Shown piece after piece: positions 43,067-52,487 of a stretch of DNA of 64,000 nt. The notes beneath the pieces were generated by a model that had not been told where the DNA came from, did no database searches, and saw only the letters and a program-made list of their open reading frames with translations. Numbering within the stretch: position 1 is the first letter of the stretch; each line of letters begins with the position of its first letter. The stretch spans positions 62,001 through 126,000 of the forward strand of contig NZ_JACEFB010000010.1 in assembly GCF_013694095.1 (NCBI RefSeq). Reading direction: 5' to 3'. The stretch is from Thermogemmata fonticola (GTDB taxonomy: Bacteria; Planctomycetota; Planctomycetia; Gemmatales; Gemmataceae). Position numbers and translations under genes: made by a program.

Positions 43067-43822
43067 ATGGATCGGGGATGGGAAGAGCAGCAATTCCATG
43101 ATCGGCAAGCGGCCCGCCGAGCAGCGGCGCTGGGAGATGATTCCCGAAAGTGGTGGGTAGACGAGGATGCCTACTTCGACCATGAGACTTGGCTGCGTTC
43201 GGCCTGGGCACGTCTCGAACCGAAGGCGGGACACAAAGTCCTGGATTATGGCTGTGGCCACGGGATGGCCGCTGTGATATTAGCCCGGCGGGGCGCGGAA
43301 GTGTTTGCTGTGGACATTTCGGCGGGCTACATATCGGAGGCGAGTCGCCGCGCCGCCTTCAATGGTGTCGTGGTACGATGCTTGCAAGCCGATGGCGAGG
43401 TCCTACCGTTCCCCAGTGCCAGTTTTGACCGCGTCTGGGGGCACGCCATCGTGCATCACCTCTGCGTGAAGCGCGCCGCTGCCGAGGTGGCACGCATCTT
43501 GCGCCCTGGAGGCGTGGCGGTATTCTGCGAACCCTGGGGTGGGAATCCGTTATTGGAAATCGCCCGGCGCTACCTGCCCTACCCCGGCAAGGAACGGACC
43601 CCCGAGGAGCGCCCCTTGACATCGGGCCGCTTGGCCCACCTGCGCCCCTACTTCGCGAACATCCACGTCGAGGGATTCCAATTGCTGGCCTTGGTCCGGC
43701 GACTGGGTTGGCGCAAGGGCATAGAATGGCTGCAACGTCTAGAACAAGGATTGCTTCGGCATTGGCCCGCGCTATGGCAATGGTGTCGTTACGTAGTCAT
43801 CACATGCCGCAAGGCCAACTAG
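43067..43822 (+). CDS. Class I SAM-dependent methyltransferase
   Basis: 251 residues from ATG 43067 (AAAGGGA about 6 bases upstream); ATG 42956 in frame would add 37 residues but has its AGGG only one base away. Motif I is VLDYGCGHGMAAVILARRG, followed by VFAVDISAGYI, ASFDRVWGHAIVHHL and RPGGVAVFCEPWGGNP. The early FHDRQAARRA resembles sugar or lipid methyltransferases of the Methyltransf_11 group. Divergent from lysS. Substrate not deducible. Confidence 0.88.
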   Translation: MDRGWEEQQFHDRQAARRAAALGDDSRKWWVDEDAYFDHETWLRSAWARLEPKAGHKVLDYGCGHGMAAVILARRGAEVFAVDISAGYISEASRRAAFNGVVVRCLQADGEVLPFPSASFDRVWGHAIVHHLCVKRAAAEVARILRPGGVAVFCEPWGGNPLLEIARRYLPYPGKERTPEERPLTSGRLAHLRPYFANIHVEGFQLLALVRRLGWRKGIEWLQRLEQGLLRHWPALWQWCRYVVITCRKAN

Positions 43823-43967
43823 CCGCAGTAGAACAGTTACGGGACGAACGATTGGCGTGTGCTCGAGACAGCTTCCACCCCAAGAACTCGGACCGGTGGA
43901 CTGGGGGCCTCCGAACATTGTCGGAGTTCGACAGAACTTCTAGTCTCACTGCCAGAGGAGCAGTGTT

Positions 43968-45623
43968 ATGAACGAAGCCGAAGCAGGACAAGCGTTACAG
44001 GGAACGGTTTCATCCAATCCTCGAGAAATGGGGAGCCATCAAGCTGGACCGCCAACCCCAGCTCCCACCGACCCGACAGAAGAAGGAAGCGGTGGTACGA
44101 GGCCGTCAGCAACTCCGACTCCTGAAACAACGGCCAACAGCTCCCGTGCCGTAGAACGGGTGAAAAAGCTGCCGCCACCGAAGCCTGGTCCGCCGCGGCG
44201 TCATGTGACCCGCCCCTCTCTGCCTCACCGGCAAAGAACAACAATCGGCGAGAGTGGAGACGAAACCTCATCGCCATCCCCAGGGATATCCGAGGCGCCC
44301 CGTTCAGCGAAGCAGGTGTCCTTCCCCGGAACCACTTCCCCCACCACCACACCGCTCAATCGCCGGGAATTGGATGCACTCATCGAAGCCGAACTACAAG
44401 CTGCTCTAGCCGGAGTGGACCTGGAAAAGAGCTTGAGCGCTCCAGGAAGCACTCAGGCCGGCCCATCCCGTGTATCGACTGAAGCCAGCCTCAAACCCGG
44501 TCAACGCATTGAAGGACGTATCGTCGCCATTCACGGCCGGGATGTGTTCGTGGATATTCCCGGCGAACGGAGCCAGGGCGTGCTTCCTTTGGAACAGTTT
44601 GAAGGACAAGTCCCTCGAGTGGGCGAGACCGTCCTGTGCCGGCTGGAAAATTACGATTCTATTCAGGGCTTGTGGCAACTGTCCCGCCAGGGAGCTGCTC
44701 AACAAGTTAGCGACTGGTCCCAGTTACAACCTCATATGGTAGTGGAGGCGCGGGTTGTCGGCGTCAACAAACAACGGAGTGGATTGCTGGTAGAAGTTGC
44801 GGGAGTTCGCGGGTTTCTACCGGCCAGCCAAATCGATCTGCACCGCGTCGAGGACCTGGAGGCGTGGGTCAATCAGCGTCTCAAGGTAGAGATCATCGAG
44901 GTACGCCCTGCGGAACGCAACCTGGTCGTGAGCCGGCGCGCGGTCCTGGAACGGGAGCGGCAGCAACAAGCCGAGCAGTTCTGGTCCCAGATTCAAGAAG
45001 GGCAGATTCTTCGAGGAACGGTCCGGGCGATCCGGCCGTTTGGCGCATTCATCGACCTGGGAGGGGCAGATGGATTGTTGCCCGCCTCGGAGCTGGCCTG
45101 GCAGCGGGTGGAGAAGATCGAGGACGTTTTGCGGGTAGGGCAGGAAGTGGAAGTCGCAGTAGTGCGCCTGGATCGGGAACAACGCAAATTGACCTTGAGT
45201 CTGAAGCGCCTGACCACAGACCCCTGGGCCGAATTCGCTTCCACGATCCGGCCTGGCACCGTGCTCAGCGGGGTGGTGACTCGCTTGACCGATTTTGGCG
45301 CATTCGTGGAAGTGGCGCCGGGCATTGAGGGTTTGGTCCACATCTCCGAACTGGCTCCCCACCGGGTACGGCGGGTCAGCGAAGTAGTTCAGCCGGGTCA
45401 AAAGGTCAATGTCGAAGTGCTGACTATCGAACCGGAAAATCGCCGTCTCTCCCTGAGTATGCGGAGTATCGCCCAACGACAAGCAGAAGCCACAGCAGCA
45501 GCCCAGGCCGAAGAGGAGCGGGTAAATCTCCAGGAGGCGATGGAACGCCTGGCCCAACGTAAGCCCAGCCGGCCTGGTCTGCGAGGCGGCATCGGTTCGG
45601 AACCATTGCCTCCTCTGGAATGA
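43968..45623 (+). CDS. S1 RNA-binding protein with four S1 domains (bS1-like)
   Basis: 551 residues. Start ATG 43968 with GAGGAG about 7 bases upstream. The first about 170 residues are low-complexity (Pro, Thr, Ser, Glu) and probably disordered. Four S1 domains follow at about 175-240 (GQRIEGRIVAIHGRDVFVDI), 252-322 (VVEARVVGVNKQRSGLLVEV), 342-408 (GQILRGTVRAIRPFGAFIDL) and 427-495 (GTVLSGVVTRLTDFGAFVEV). A helical tail rich in Ala/Glu ends the protein. Domains 3 and 4 are the most canonical, as in ribosomal protein bS1. Either the planctomycete bS1 homologue or a translation/RNA-decay paralogue. Confidence 0.9.
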   Translation: MNEAEAGQALQGTVSSNPREMGSHQAGPPTPAPTDPTEEGSGGTRPSATPTPETTANSSRAVERVKKLPPPKPGPPRRHVTRPSLPHRQRTTIGESGDETSSPSPGISEAPRSAKQVSFPGTTSPTTTPLNRRELDALIEAELQAALAGVDLEKSLSAPGSTQAGPSRVSTEASLKPGQRIEGRIVAIHGRDVFVDIPGERSQGVLPLEQFEGQVPRVGETVLCRLENYDSIQGLWQLSRQGAAQQVSDWSQLQPHMVVEARVVGVNKQRSGLLVEVAGVRGFLPASQIDLHRVEDLEAWVNQRLKVEIIEVRPAERNLVVSRRAVLERERQQQAEQFWSQIQEGQILRGTVRAIRPFGAFIDLGGADGLLPASELAWQRVEKIEDVLRVGQEVEVAVVRLDREQRKLTLSLKRLTTDPWAEFASTIRPGTVLSGVVTRLTDFGAFVEVAPGIEGLVHISELAPHRVRRVSEVVQPGQKVNVEVLTIEPENRRLSLSMRSIAQRQAEATAAAQAEEERVNLQEAMERLAQRKPSRPGLRGGIGSEPLPPLE

Positions 45624-45731
45624 AACTCGCCGGATACTTATTCCCCCCGCGCACGCAGAACTCCAGGATGTCGACGAGCGTAGAAACAGGGAACGTGTCG
45701 TTGCAGGATCGACTGCAGCAACGAGGTAGGC

Positions 45732-46688
45732 ATGGGTGAAACTGGGGACACATCCCTATCAGTCGCCCATCTTCTGGACCGCCTGTTTGCCAATGTAGGC
45801 ACAGTTTTTCTCGGCAAGCCCGAGATAGTCCGGCTGACCGTGGCGGCTCTCTTGGCGGATGGCCACGTGCTCCTGGAAGATGTGCCAGGGGTGGGTAAAA
45901 CCTTGCTCGCAAAAAGCCTGGCTCGCAGCCTAGGATGCCGCTTCCGCCGCATCCAATTCACTCCGGACCTGCTCCCTAGCGATCTCATCGGAGTCACGCT
46001 TTATCGAGAACATAACGGCGAATTTGTCTTTCAGCCCGGCCCCTTGTTCACCGAGGTGCTCTTGGCAGACGAAATCAATCGTGCCACTCCCCGCACCCAA
46101 TCCGCTTTGTTGGAAGCCATGAATGAACGCCAAGTCACGGTCGATGGGGTAACTCACCGCCTCGGTCCTCCTTTTCTAGTCATTGCGACCCAGAACCCTT
46201 ACGAATTCGAAGGGACCTTCCTTCTTCCAGAAAGCCAACTGGATCGCTTTTTACTGCGACTGCGCATCGGCTACCATGACCGCGCTACAGAACGAGCGAT
46301 CCTGCACCAGCACCGGAGTGGAGAACCGGGCGAGGACCTCCCCGCTGTTCTGACAGCCGAGCAGGTACGGCACTTGCAAGCGGTGACCCGTGCGGTACAG
46401 GTGGAACACGATATCGTCGAGTACATTCTGGACATTGTCGAGGCCACGCGACAGCATCGGGAAATCATTCTCGGAGCGAGCACACGGGCGGCACTGGCCT
46501 TATACCGTGCCGCTCAAGCCTGGGCCGTCATCCACCAAAGAGACTACGTGATCCCCGATGATGTTCAGCGCCTGGCCGTGCCTGTGCTCGCCCACCGCCT
46601 CATCCTTCGTAGCAGTACCGGAGTCTCGGCCACCACCGCCGAAACACTGGTACAACAAATTCTCCGCACCTTGCCCGTTCCGTCGTGA
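45732..46688 (+). CDS. MoxR-type AAA+ ATPase
   Basis: 318 residues. Walker A DVPGVGKTLLAKSLA (about residues 50-64), Walker B VLLADEINRATP, sensor IATQNPYEFEGT and arginine-finger region LPESQLDRFLLRL are typical of MoxR chaperone-like ATPases, and the C-terminal lid domain is complete. MoxR proteins assist assembly or activation of cell-envelope complexes. The next two genes on the same strand (DUF58, transglutaminase-like) form the well-known MoxR-DUF58-TgpA set. A VWA protein usually present in larger versions is absent here. Confidence 0.94.
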   Translation: MGETGDTSLSVAHLLDRLFANVGTVFLGKPEIVRLTVAALLADGHVLLEDVPGVGKTLLAKSLARSLGCRFRRIQFTPDLLPSDLIGVTLYREHNGEFVFQPGPLFTEVLLADEINRATPRTQSALLEAMNERQVTVDGVTHRLGPPFLVIATQNPYEFEGTFLLPESQLDRFLLRLRIGYHDRATERAILHQHRSGEPGEDLPAVLTAEQVRHLQAVTRAVQVEHDIVEYILDIVEATRQHREIILGASTRAALALYRAAQAWAVIHQRDYVIPDDVQRLAVPVLAHRLILRSSTGVSATTAETLVQQILRTLPVPS

Positions 46689-46828
46689 GAAGCGACGAGC
46701 CGGTTCAAAACCGATCCCTATTTCCCACGGCACTCTCTCCCCGGCGATGGTGCCACCTCAACGGAAAAGCCCGGTTACAATAGCTTCAGGGAGAATATAA
46801 TCTCCCAACTTCGATAGGGTAAACTGCT

Positions 46829-48058
46829 ATGTCTATCCTCCTAGCTCAGGAACTCCCTCCTAACAGGGATGCATCACCGGGGAGCGGTGATTATACGCCC
46901 TCCTCCCCCGTTCGAGGACAACAACCGCGTTGGCGACTGAGTGCGGAAGGTGCCACTTGGATCGGCATTTGTCTGGTCGTGGGACTAGTTGGGTGGTGGA
47001 AAAGTTTCAATGCCGTATTGCTGCTGGCCTATGTCATGACAGGATTGCTCGGAGGGCAGCTTTATACGCTGTGGCGCCGCCGGCAGGGTTGGCAGGCCCA
47101 TATGTCGGCACTTCCCACCCTCTTTGCTGGGGAACGTGTTCTAGGACAGATCGTGGTCACAAATTCGGCCCACATGCGTGCTGATTGTGTTGCCGAGATA
47201 CAGATCGGACCGCAAACCTTCCGCTGGTACTTGGAGGCAGCCCCACCAGGCCAACAGCAGAGCATTTCCTGGACGGCTATTCTGCGGCAGCGAGGCCGTT
47301 TCCCCATACAACTGCATCTCAGCGAGAGTGACGGATTCGGCTGGTTCCACAGGCGCACCGCGATTCCCGGCGGCGAGGTGATTGTCCTTCCTGCGGTGGG
47401 GGATATTGACATACCGAAGCTGCGCCGCTGGTTGGATCACCAGATTCCCGGCGCCATGATCACGCGGCCCTCTCAGCGGCGGATCACTCTGGAGCCGATC
47501 GAAGTCCGGGGCATACGTCCCTATCGTCCGGGGGATTCGCTCCGAGCCATCCATTGGCGCACCACGGCCCGGAGGCGGCGCCTGATGGTTCGCGAATACG
47601 ACACCGCCTGCGGTATGCCCGTCGTGCTGACACTTTTGCCTCCGGCCTCTCCTGGCCCCAAGGAAGTGACTGAGCGATGGGAAGCTACCCTATCATTTGC
47701 CGCAACCATGGCCTACTACTGGCCGCAGACAGCAGAACACACCCCGTTCGTCCTCGTGATTGCTGGAGCTTCCCCCCATATCCTCTATTTGCCTCCCTCT
47801 GGTCAAGGAATAAGGCACATCCTCCGTCCGCTGGCTGACCCCACAGCGTTCACTCCAGATCCGCCGCCACCGACACTTCTTCGTCGTATCGGCCGTTGCG
47901 TTCATCTGGTGCTCACCCCCAACACAATGCTCCCTGATCCGTCTCCGGAAGAGTTGCCCTTCGTCCCCCCAGGACAATTGCTCATCCCGCTGACCCTGGA
48001 GCAACTCCCGTCCTGGTACACTCCGCCAGGAACGTTAGCTCCAGCAATAGAGGGGTAG
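46829..48058 (+). CDS. DUF58-domain membrane protein
   Basis: 409 residues. Two helices near the N-terminus (about 35-75: ATWIGICLVVGLVGW, LLLAYVMTGLLGG) are followed by a beta domain and the DUF58 signature: EPIEVRGIRPYRPGDSLRAI, then HWRTTARRRRLMVREYD. The acidic DxxxxIHW motif is intact. DUF58 proteins work with MoxR ATPases; molecular role unsettled. It follows moxR by 140 bases and precedes the transglutaminase gene by 36 bases. Confidence 0.92.
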   Translation: MSILLAQELPPNRDASPGSGDYTPSSPVRGQQPRWRLSAEGATWIGICLVVGLVGWWKSFNAVLLLAYVMTGLLGGQLYTLWRRRQGWQAHMSALPTLFAGERVLGQIVVTNSAHMRADCVAEIQIGPQTFRWYLEAAPPGQQQSISWTAILRQRGRFPIQLHLSESDGFGWFHRRTAIPGGEVIVLPAVGDIDIPKLRRWLDHQIPGAMITRPSQRRITLEPIEVRGIRPYRPGDSLRAIHWRTTARRRRLMVREYDTACGMPVVLTLLPPASPGPKEVTERWEATLSFAATMAYYWPQTAEHTPFVLVIAGASPHILYLPPSGQGIRHILRPLADPTAFTPDPPPPTLLRRIGRCVHLVLTPNTMLPDPSPEELPFVPPGQLLIPLTLEQLPSWYTPPGTLAPAIEG

Positions 48059-48094
48059 TTAGGTTTAGGCCCAAACCACGAGGGGAGAGTTGTC

Positions 48095-50368
48095 ATGTTC
48101 TGGTACACTGCCTTTCGCCGAAGTTTCTACGCCACGTTAGGCAGTGCCTGTCTAGCTTTGGGTTACGCCGAGTACGCCCTCCTCCCGGAATCCTCTCTCG
48201 TCGCCGCGATGGTCCTTGTGTCACTGGTGGGTTTGTACTTTCGGGAATCCCGATGGGCGGTTTTATCCATCCCGGCAGCTAATCGCCTGGGTGCGCTGGT
48301 CGGCGTGCTCACCCTGTTCTGGGCCGCCTGGCGTATGGGACGCGAATGGACTCAACCTCAGTTGCTCAACACCGATTGGTCCTTACTGCTTGTGGCATTG
48401 CTCGGTCCGCTTACGATGGTATTGCTGCCTGCCAAACTTCTGCGGCGGGACAAGCACGTTGGGGATTACTGGTGGTTGCACGGCTTGGCTTTGGCTGCTG
48501 CCACTCTAGCCGCCGCGATGACGGAAGATGTTTTCGGTTTCGTTTTCCTCCTGCTATATGTGACTCTCGCTGTTAGCAACTTGCGTTTGCTTCATGTGGC
48601 GCACCGGATAGGTTGGCTGCCGCCGCTGCCAGGGCAGCCCTTCCATCGAGTCCGGTATATGATGACGACTCCGAGCATCCGTTGGGGAGTGGCCCACGGC
48701 CTCCTCCTCGTGATAGCAGCCCTCTTCCTAGCCCTTCCCCTCTATTTGCTGACCCCTCGTTCTCCCATACCGCCTGCCACGTTTGGAAAGCCCCGCATTG
48801 AGATCGGTTACGCCGCAGACCAGATGCTAGACCTGACACAAACAGGCTATCTGCACAGCAATCGGACGCCGTTGTTTGAAGTCACTGTGCAACGGCCGGA
48901 CGGTTCACCGGGCCAACTCTCACCGGAACAAAGGTGGCGGGGGAGAGAGTTGCGTTTGTACAACTCCGGTCGCTGGGAAGCCGGCAATACCCGCCTGCCC
49001 ACCATTGTGCCTAGCACCCAGACATCTCTGCCCTGGCAGTCCCCGCAGCTTGGACCGCAGCAACTGCTTTTAACCTTTCATCTCCGGCCTGGGAACCGTT
49101 CCTTTTTCCTGGCCGATCCTGTGGCCTGGCGAGCCAATCAGCCCACCCCTATTGTCAGCTTGCAGCAAGGCCGCCCCCCTCTACCGTGGCAATGGCTCGG
49201 CGATGGCACTTTTTATGCTGATTTGGAGGAAGCGGAACGGTTCCCTTATCAGCAGTACTGGCACCCCGCCGATTTACCTGATTTGAGTCCTCCTTTTGTC
49301 ATCGTGGAGCCAGACCCAGCTCCCTTGCTGCGCGCCTTGACCCAAAACCCTCTGCCCCGCTTGCAGGAGTACGCGGATGACCTCATCCGCCAGTGGATCC
49401 GAACAGGGCGTCTACCCGCGGACCTGATCGACCCTGTCCTCCAGCGGCCGCGCCGGCAGTATCATGGCCAACTCGCTCGACTCTTGTGTGAATATCTCCG
49501 CAGCGAAGCGGGGCTTCAATACACTACCAACTTGCGGATCACTCGTTCAGACCTGGATCCGATCGAGGATTTCCTGTTCCACAGCCAGGCCGGTCACTGC
49601 GAACGCTTTGCCAGCGCTCTGGTGCTCCTGTTACGCTCTCAGGGCATTCCGGCTCAACTGATCCTCGGTTGTAAAGGATGGGAACCCTTGGACCAACCGG
49701 GACGTTATCTGGTCCGCCATGAGCATGCTCATGCTTGGGTCGAATGCCTGTTGGAGGAATTTCAACCCCCTTTGCGACCCGGTATGCGACCCGTCAGCCG
49801 ATGGCTCAGCCTGGACCCCACACCTTCTGCTGATCCCTCTGTTTCCCCACCCGGCAATTACTGGCTCCAGCGCACACATCGGGAGGTTCAGCAATGGCTC
49901 CGCGACTACCTGGTCGAGTTCACGCCTGAGCAACAGCGGCAGGCCTGGATCGTCTTGAGATCGTATCTGGGCTGGCTGGCGCCTTGGATCGGCGTAGCAC
50001 TTGGAATGGCTCTGGCCGGTTCCACTCTCTACCGTCTCTGGCAACACCGAAGGCGGCCTGCAACGCCCCCATCCCGCCAACCCTGTGCTGAATTGTTGGC
50101 ATGTCTGAAACCTTTGGGTATCGTACCTCTTCCCGGCGAGACGATAGCCGCGTGGGCCGAACGTATCACCGCTCGCATGCTCCAGGACAACTGCCTCGCC
50201 CCTTATGCCGACTTGCCCTTGACTTGGGTCCACACTTACTACGCCGAACGTTTTGGCGGACGGAGCTTCAGCATCGAACACTGGACTGCCCTGCGGCAAC
50301 GCCTCCAGGACCTGAGCCACCAGCTCCGGCAACGGCCTGCCATCACCGCGAACTCGCCCACCTCCTAG
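48095..50368 (+). CDS. Transglutaminase-like membrane protein (TgpA/DUF3488 type)
   Basis: 757 residues, ribosome site GAGGGGAGAG about 7 bases before ATG 48095. About six helices in residues 1-235 (the TgpA N-terminal domain), then a periplasmic region with a transglutaminase core: Cys502 in AGHCERFASAL, His546 in HAHAWVE, Asp574 in SLDPTPS, a complete triad. A further helix at about 625-650 and a C-terminal DUF4129-like cytoplasmic helical domain (TIAAWAERITARMLQD) end it. Probably acts on peptides or proteins at the cytoplasmic membrane together with the MoxR and DUF58 partners. Confidence 0.93.
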   Translation: MFWYTAFRRSFYATLGSACLALGYAEYALLPESSLVAAMVLVSLVGLYFRESRWAVLSIPAANRLGALVGVLTLFWAAWRMGREWTQPQLLNTDWSLLLVALLGPLTMVLLPAKLLRRDKHVGDYWWLHGLALAAATLAAAMTEDVFGFVFLLLYVTLAVSNLRLLHVAHRIGWLPPLPGQPFHRVRYMMTTPSIRWGVAHGLLLVIAALFLALPLYLLTPRSPIPPATFGKPRIEIGYAADQMLDLTQTGYLHSNRTPLFEVTVQRPDGSPGQLSPEQRWRGRELRLYNSGRWEAGNTRLPTIVPSTQTSLPWQSPQLGPQQLLLTFHLRPGNRSFFLADPVAWRANQPTPIVSLQQGRPPLPWQWLGDGTFYADLEEAERFPYQQYWHPADLPDLSPPFVIVEPDPAPLLRALTQNPLPRLQEYADDLIRQWIRTGRLPADLIDPVLQRPRRQYHGQLARLLCEYLRSEAGLQYTTNLRITRSDLDPIEDFLFHSQAGHCERFASALVLLLRSQGIPAQLILGCKGWEPLDQPGRYLVRHEHAHAWVECLLEEFQPPLRPGMRPVSRWLSLDPTPSADPSVSPPGNYWLQRTHREVQQWLRDYLVEFTPEQQRQAWIVLRSYLGWLAPWIGVALGMALAGSTLYRLWQHRRRPATPPSRQPCAELLACLKPLGIVPLPGETIAAWAERITARMLQDNCLAPYADLPLTWVHTYYAERFGGRSFSIEHWTALRQRLQDLSHQLRQRPAITANSPTS

Positions 50369-50555
50369 ATTAACCGTGTGACCTTCGACAGGGCGTTGCT
50401 GACTCTGTGCCGCATTCTCGTTCTTTTTGTGATTTCCCGGAAGATTTATTGAAGCCAAGCGCAAGGGAGGCGGACGAGAGGTAGGCAGGAACAGGAGATT
50501 TCAAGCCCAAAAGGATGTTTTCCCAATCGACCGGCTCGTCCGAGGTGCAAACCCC

Positions 50556-51125
50556 ATGAGCAGCCAGGTTCGATGTTTACAAAGCCACGACAGCGTTCTC
50601 GTGGTCATCGACGTGCAAGATAAGCTGCTGTCCCGTATCCCAACAGCGCCTAGTTTGGTGAAGAACATCGCTTTTCTCCTGGACGTGGCCCAACTGCTGG
50701 ACGTACCGGTGCGGGCCACGGAACAATATCCCCAGGGTTTGGGAACTACGACTGCGGAGTTAGCCCGCCGCTTGCCACGTCCACCGGTGGCCAAGACTGC
50801 TTTCAGTTGTTGCGGAGCCGGGACATTTCTCGAAGAGCTGGAGATATTGCGCCGCCCGCAGATCGTGCTGACAGGCATGGAAACCCACGTGTGTGTCAGC
50901 CAGACCGCTTTCGATCTGCTCCAGGCCGGCCTTCAGGTTTATTTACCGGTGGATGCCCTCGGCGCGCGCTTTGCCATCGATCATGAAACCGCCCTGCGCC
51001 GGCTGGAACGGGCAGGAGCCATCCTGACGACAGTCGAGGCGATCGCCTTTGAGTGGCTCCGAGATGCCGCCCATCCGCAATTCGCTTCGTTTCGTCAACT
51101 GGTCATTGCCCGCAGCGCATCCTAA
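50556..51125 (+). CDS. Isochorismatase-family cysteine hydrolase
   Basis: 189 residues. The catalytic triad is complete: Asp19 (VVIDVQDKL), Lys80 (PVAKTAFSC) and Cys113 (GMETHVCV, with the usual cis-peptide G-x-E-T). The active-site length and spacing fit the YcaC / isochorismatase-like subgroup. Enzymes of this group hydrolyse amides such as nicotinamide or ureido compounds; substrate unknown. Start ATG 50556; ribosome site weak. Followed at 90 bases by the aminotransferase. Confidence 0.9.
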   Translation: MSSQVRCLQSHDSVLVVIDVQDKLLSRIPTAPSLVKNIAFLLDVAQLLDVPVRATEQYPQGLGTTTAELARRLPRPPVAKTAFSCCGAGTFLEELEILRRPQIVLTGMETHVCVSQTAFDLLQAGLQVYLPVDALGARFAIDHETALRRLERAGAILTTVEAIAFEWLRDAAHPQFASFRQLVIARSAS

Positions 51126-51215
51126 GCCAATCTTCATCGGTGGGGGAAAATCATCACGATTTCCCTTTGCAATCCCGTTGCTTAAGGGAACATCCTCCGG
51201 AGTGTGCGAAAACTT

Positions 51216-52412
51216 ATGACCTCGGCCTCAACACCCTCGTTACCTGGTCAGCTCAATCCGACGCCCCGTTTGCTGCTAGGGCCTGGACCCAGTGATTTGC
51301 ACCCCCGCGTGGTCGCAGCCATGACCACTCCCCTCCTGGGTCATCTGGACCCGCAGTTTCTTCTGCTGATGTCGGAAACCCAGGAGATGCTCCGGGCCGT
51401 ATTCCAGACCCGCAATGAATTGACCTTGCCGATTTCCGCCACTGGTTCTGGCGGTATGGAGGCCTGTTTGGTCAATCTATTGGAACCGGGGGATCGGGCC
51501 TTGATTTGCGTCGCTGGCTACTTTGGCGAGCGGATGGCCGAGATGGCCCGGCGGTGCGGCGCGGAGGTCCACGTAGAACAAGAAAGCTGGGGCAAGACTT
51601 TTTCGCCAGATCGGCTCCGGGAAGCACTCCGCCGAGTCCGACCGAAAGTCCTGGGAATTGTCAATGCCGAAACATCGACCGGGGCCTGGCAGGATATTTC
51701 TTTCCTGGGTGCCCTTTGCCGGGAATTTGACGCTCTTGCGGTCGTCGATTGTGTCACGTCCCTGGGTTGTACCCCTGTCGCCATAGATACGTGGCAAATC
51801 GATGCGGCGTTCAGTTGCTCTCAGAAAGGTTTGAGCTGTCCTCCTGGTTTGGCTCCGCTGACATTCGGCCCACGAGCGCTGGAAGCTCTCTACCGCCGCA
51901 AAAGCCCCGTCCGGAGCTGGTATTTCGACCTGACTGCCTTGCGGAGCTATTGGGGCACAGAGCGGGTCTATCACCACACAGCCCCGATCACCATGATTTA
52001 CGCCCTACGCGAAGGACTTCGTCTGGTTCTGGAGGAAGGACTGGAAGCCCGTTTTGAGCGTCATCAGCGGCATGCCCGTGCCCTGCGAGCGGGACTGGAG
52101 GCTCTAGGTTTGCGTACCCTTGCTGAGGAATCTTGCCAGCTTCCCCAACTTCATGCTGTTCTCTTGCCTGATGGCGTCAACGATGTTCAGGGGCGCAAAC
52201 GGCTCCTGGAAGAGTTTGGCATCGAAGTCGGCGGCGGACTGGGCGAATATAAGGGTCGTGTCTGGCGTATCGGGCTGATGGGGTACAACAGTCGGACCAA
52301 CTGTGTCTTCCAGGTTTTAGCAGCCTTGGAGAAAGTTCTCATCGATTGCGGCGTGCATTGCAGTCGCGGCAGCGGGGTGGCTGCGGCCGAAGCCTTCTAT
52401 GCCAGCAGTTGA
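51216..52412 (+). CDS. Class V aminotransferase (alanine/serine-glyoxylate type)
   Basis: PLP enzyme, about 398 residues, likely alanine-glyoxylate or serine-pyruvate aminotransferase. N-terminal LLLGPGPSDLHPRVV and GHLDPQFL are family hallmarks; SATGSGGMEACLVNLLEPGD follows; Asp in AVVDCVTSLGC binds the pyridine nitrogen; Lys204 in SCSQKGLSCPPG forms the Schiff base; WRIGLMGYNSR is the substrate-carboxylate segment near the C-terminus. ATG 51216 preferred; GTG 51204 in frame is the alternative. This enzyme class links glyoxylate, serine and glycine metabolism. It converges on the BBP7 gene. Confidence 0.92.
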   Translation: MTSASTPSLPGQLNPTPRLLLGPGPSDLHPRVVAAMTTPLLGHLDPQFLLLMSETQEMLRAVFQTRNELTLPISATGSGGMEACLVNLLEPGDRALICVAGYFGERMAEMARRCGAEVHVEQESWGKTFSPDRLREALRRVRPKVLGIVNAETSTGAWQDISFLGALCREFDALAVVDCVTSLGCTPVAIDTWQIDAAFSCSQKGLSCPPGLAPLTFGPRALEALYRRKSPVRSWYFDLTALRSYWGTERVYHHTAPITMIYALREGLRLVLEEGLEARFERHQRHARALRAGLEALGLRTLAEESCQLPQLHAVLLPDGVNDVQGRKRLLEEFGIEVGGGLGEYKGRVWRIGLMGYNSRTNCVFQVLAALEKVLIDCGVHCSRGSGVAAAEAFYASS

Positions 52413-52487
52413 ACAGATCGAGCAGGCGTAGGCAGGTGTTGGCCGGCCGGCGAGTCGGTACTCTAGACCCTTCCCATGAGCCAATCA

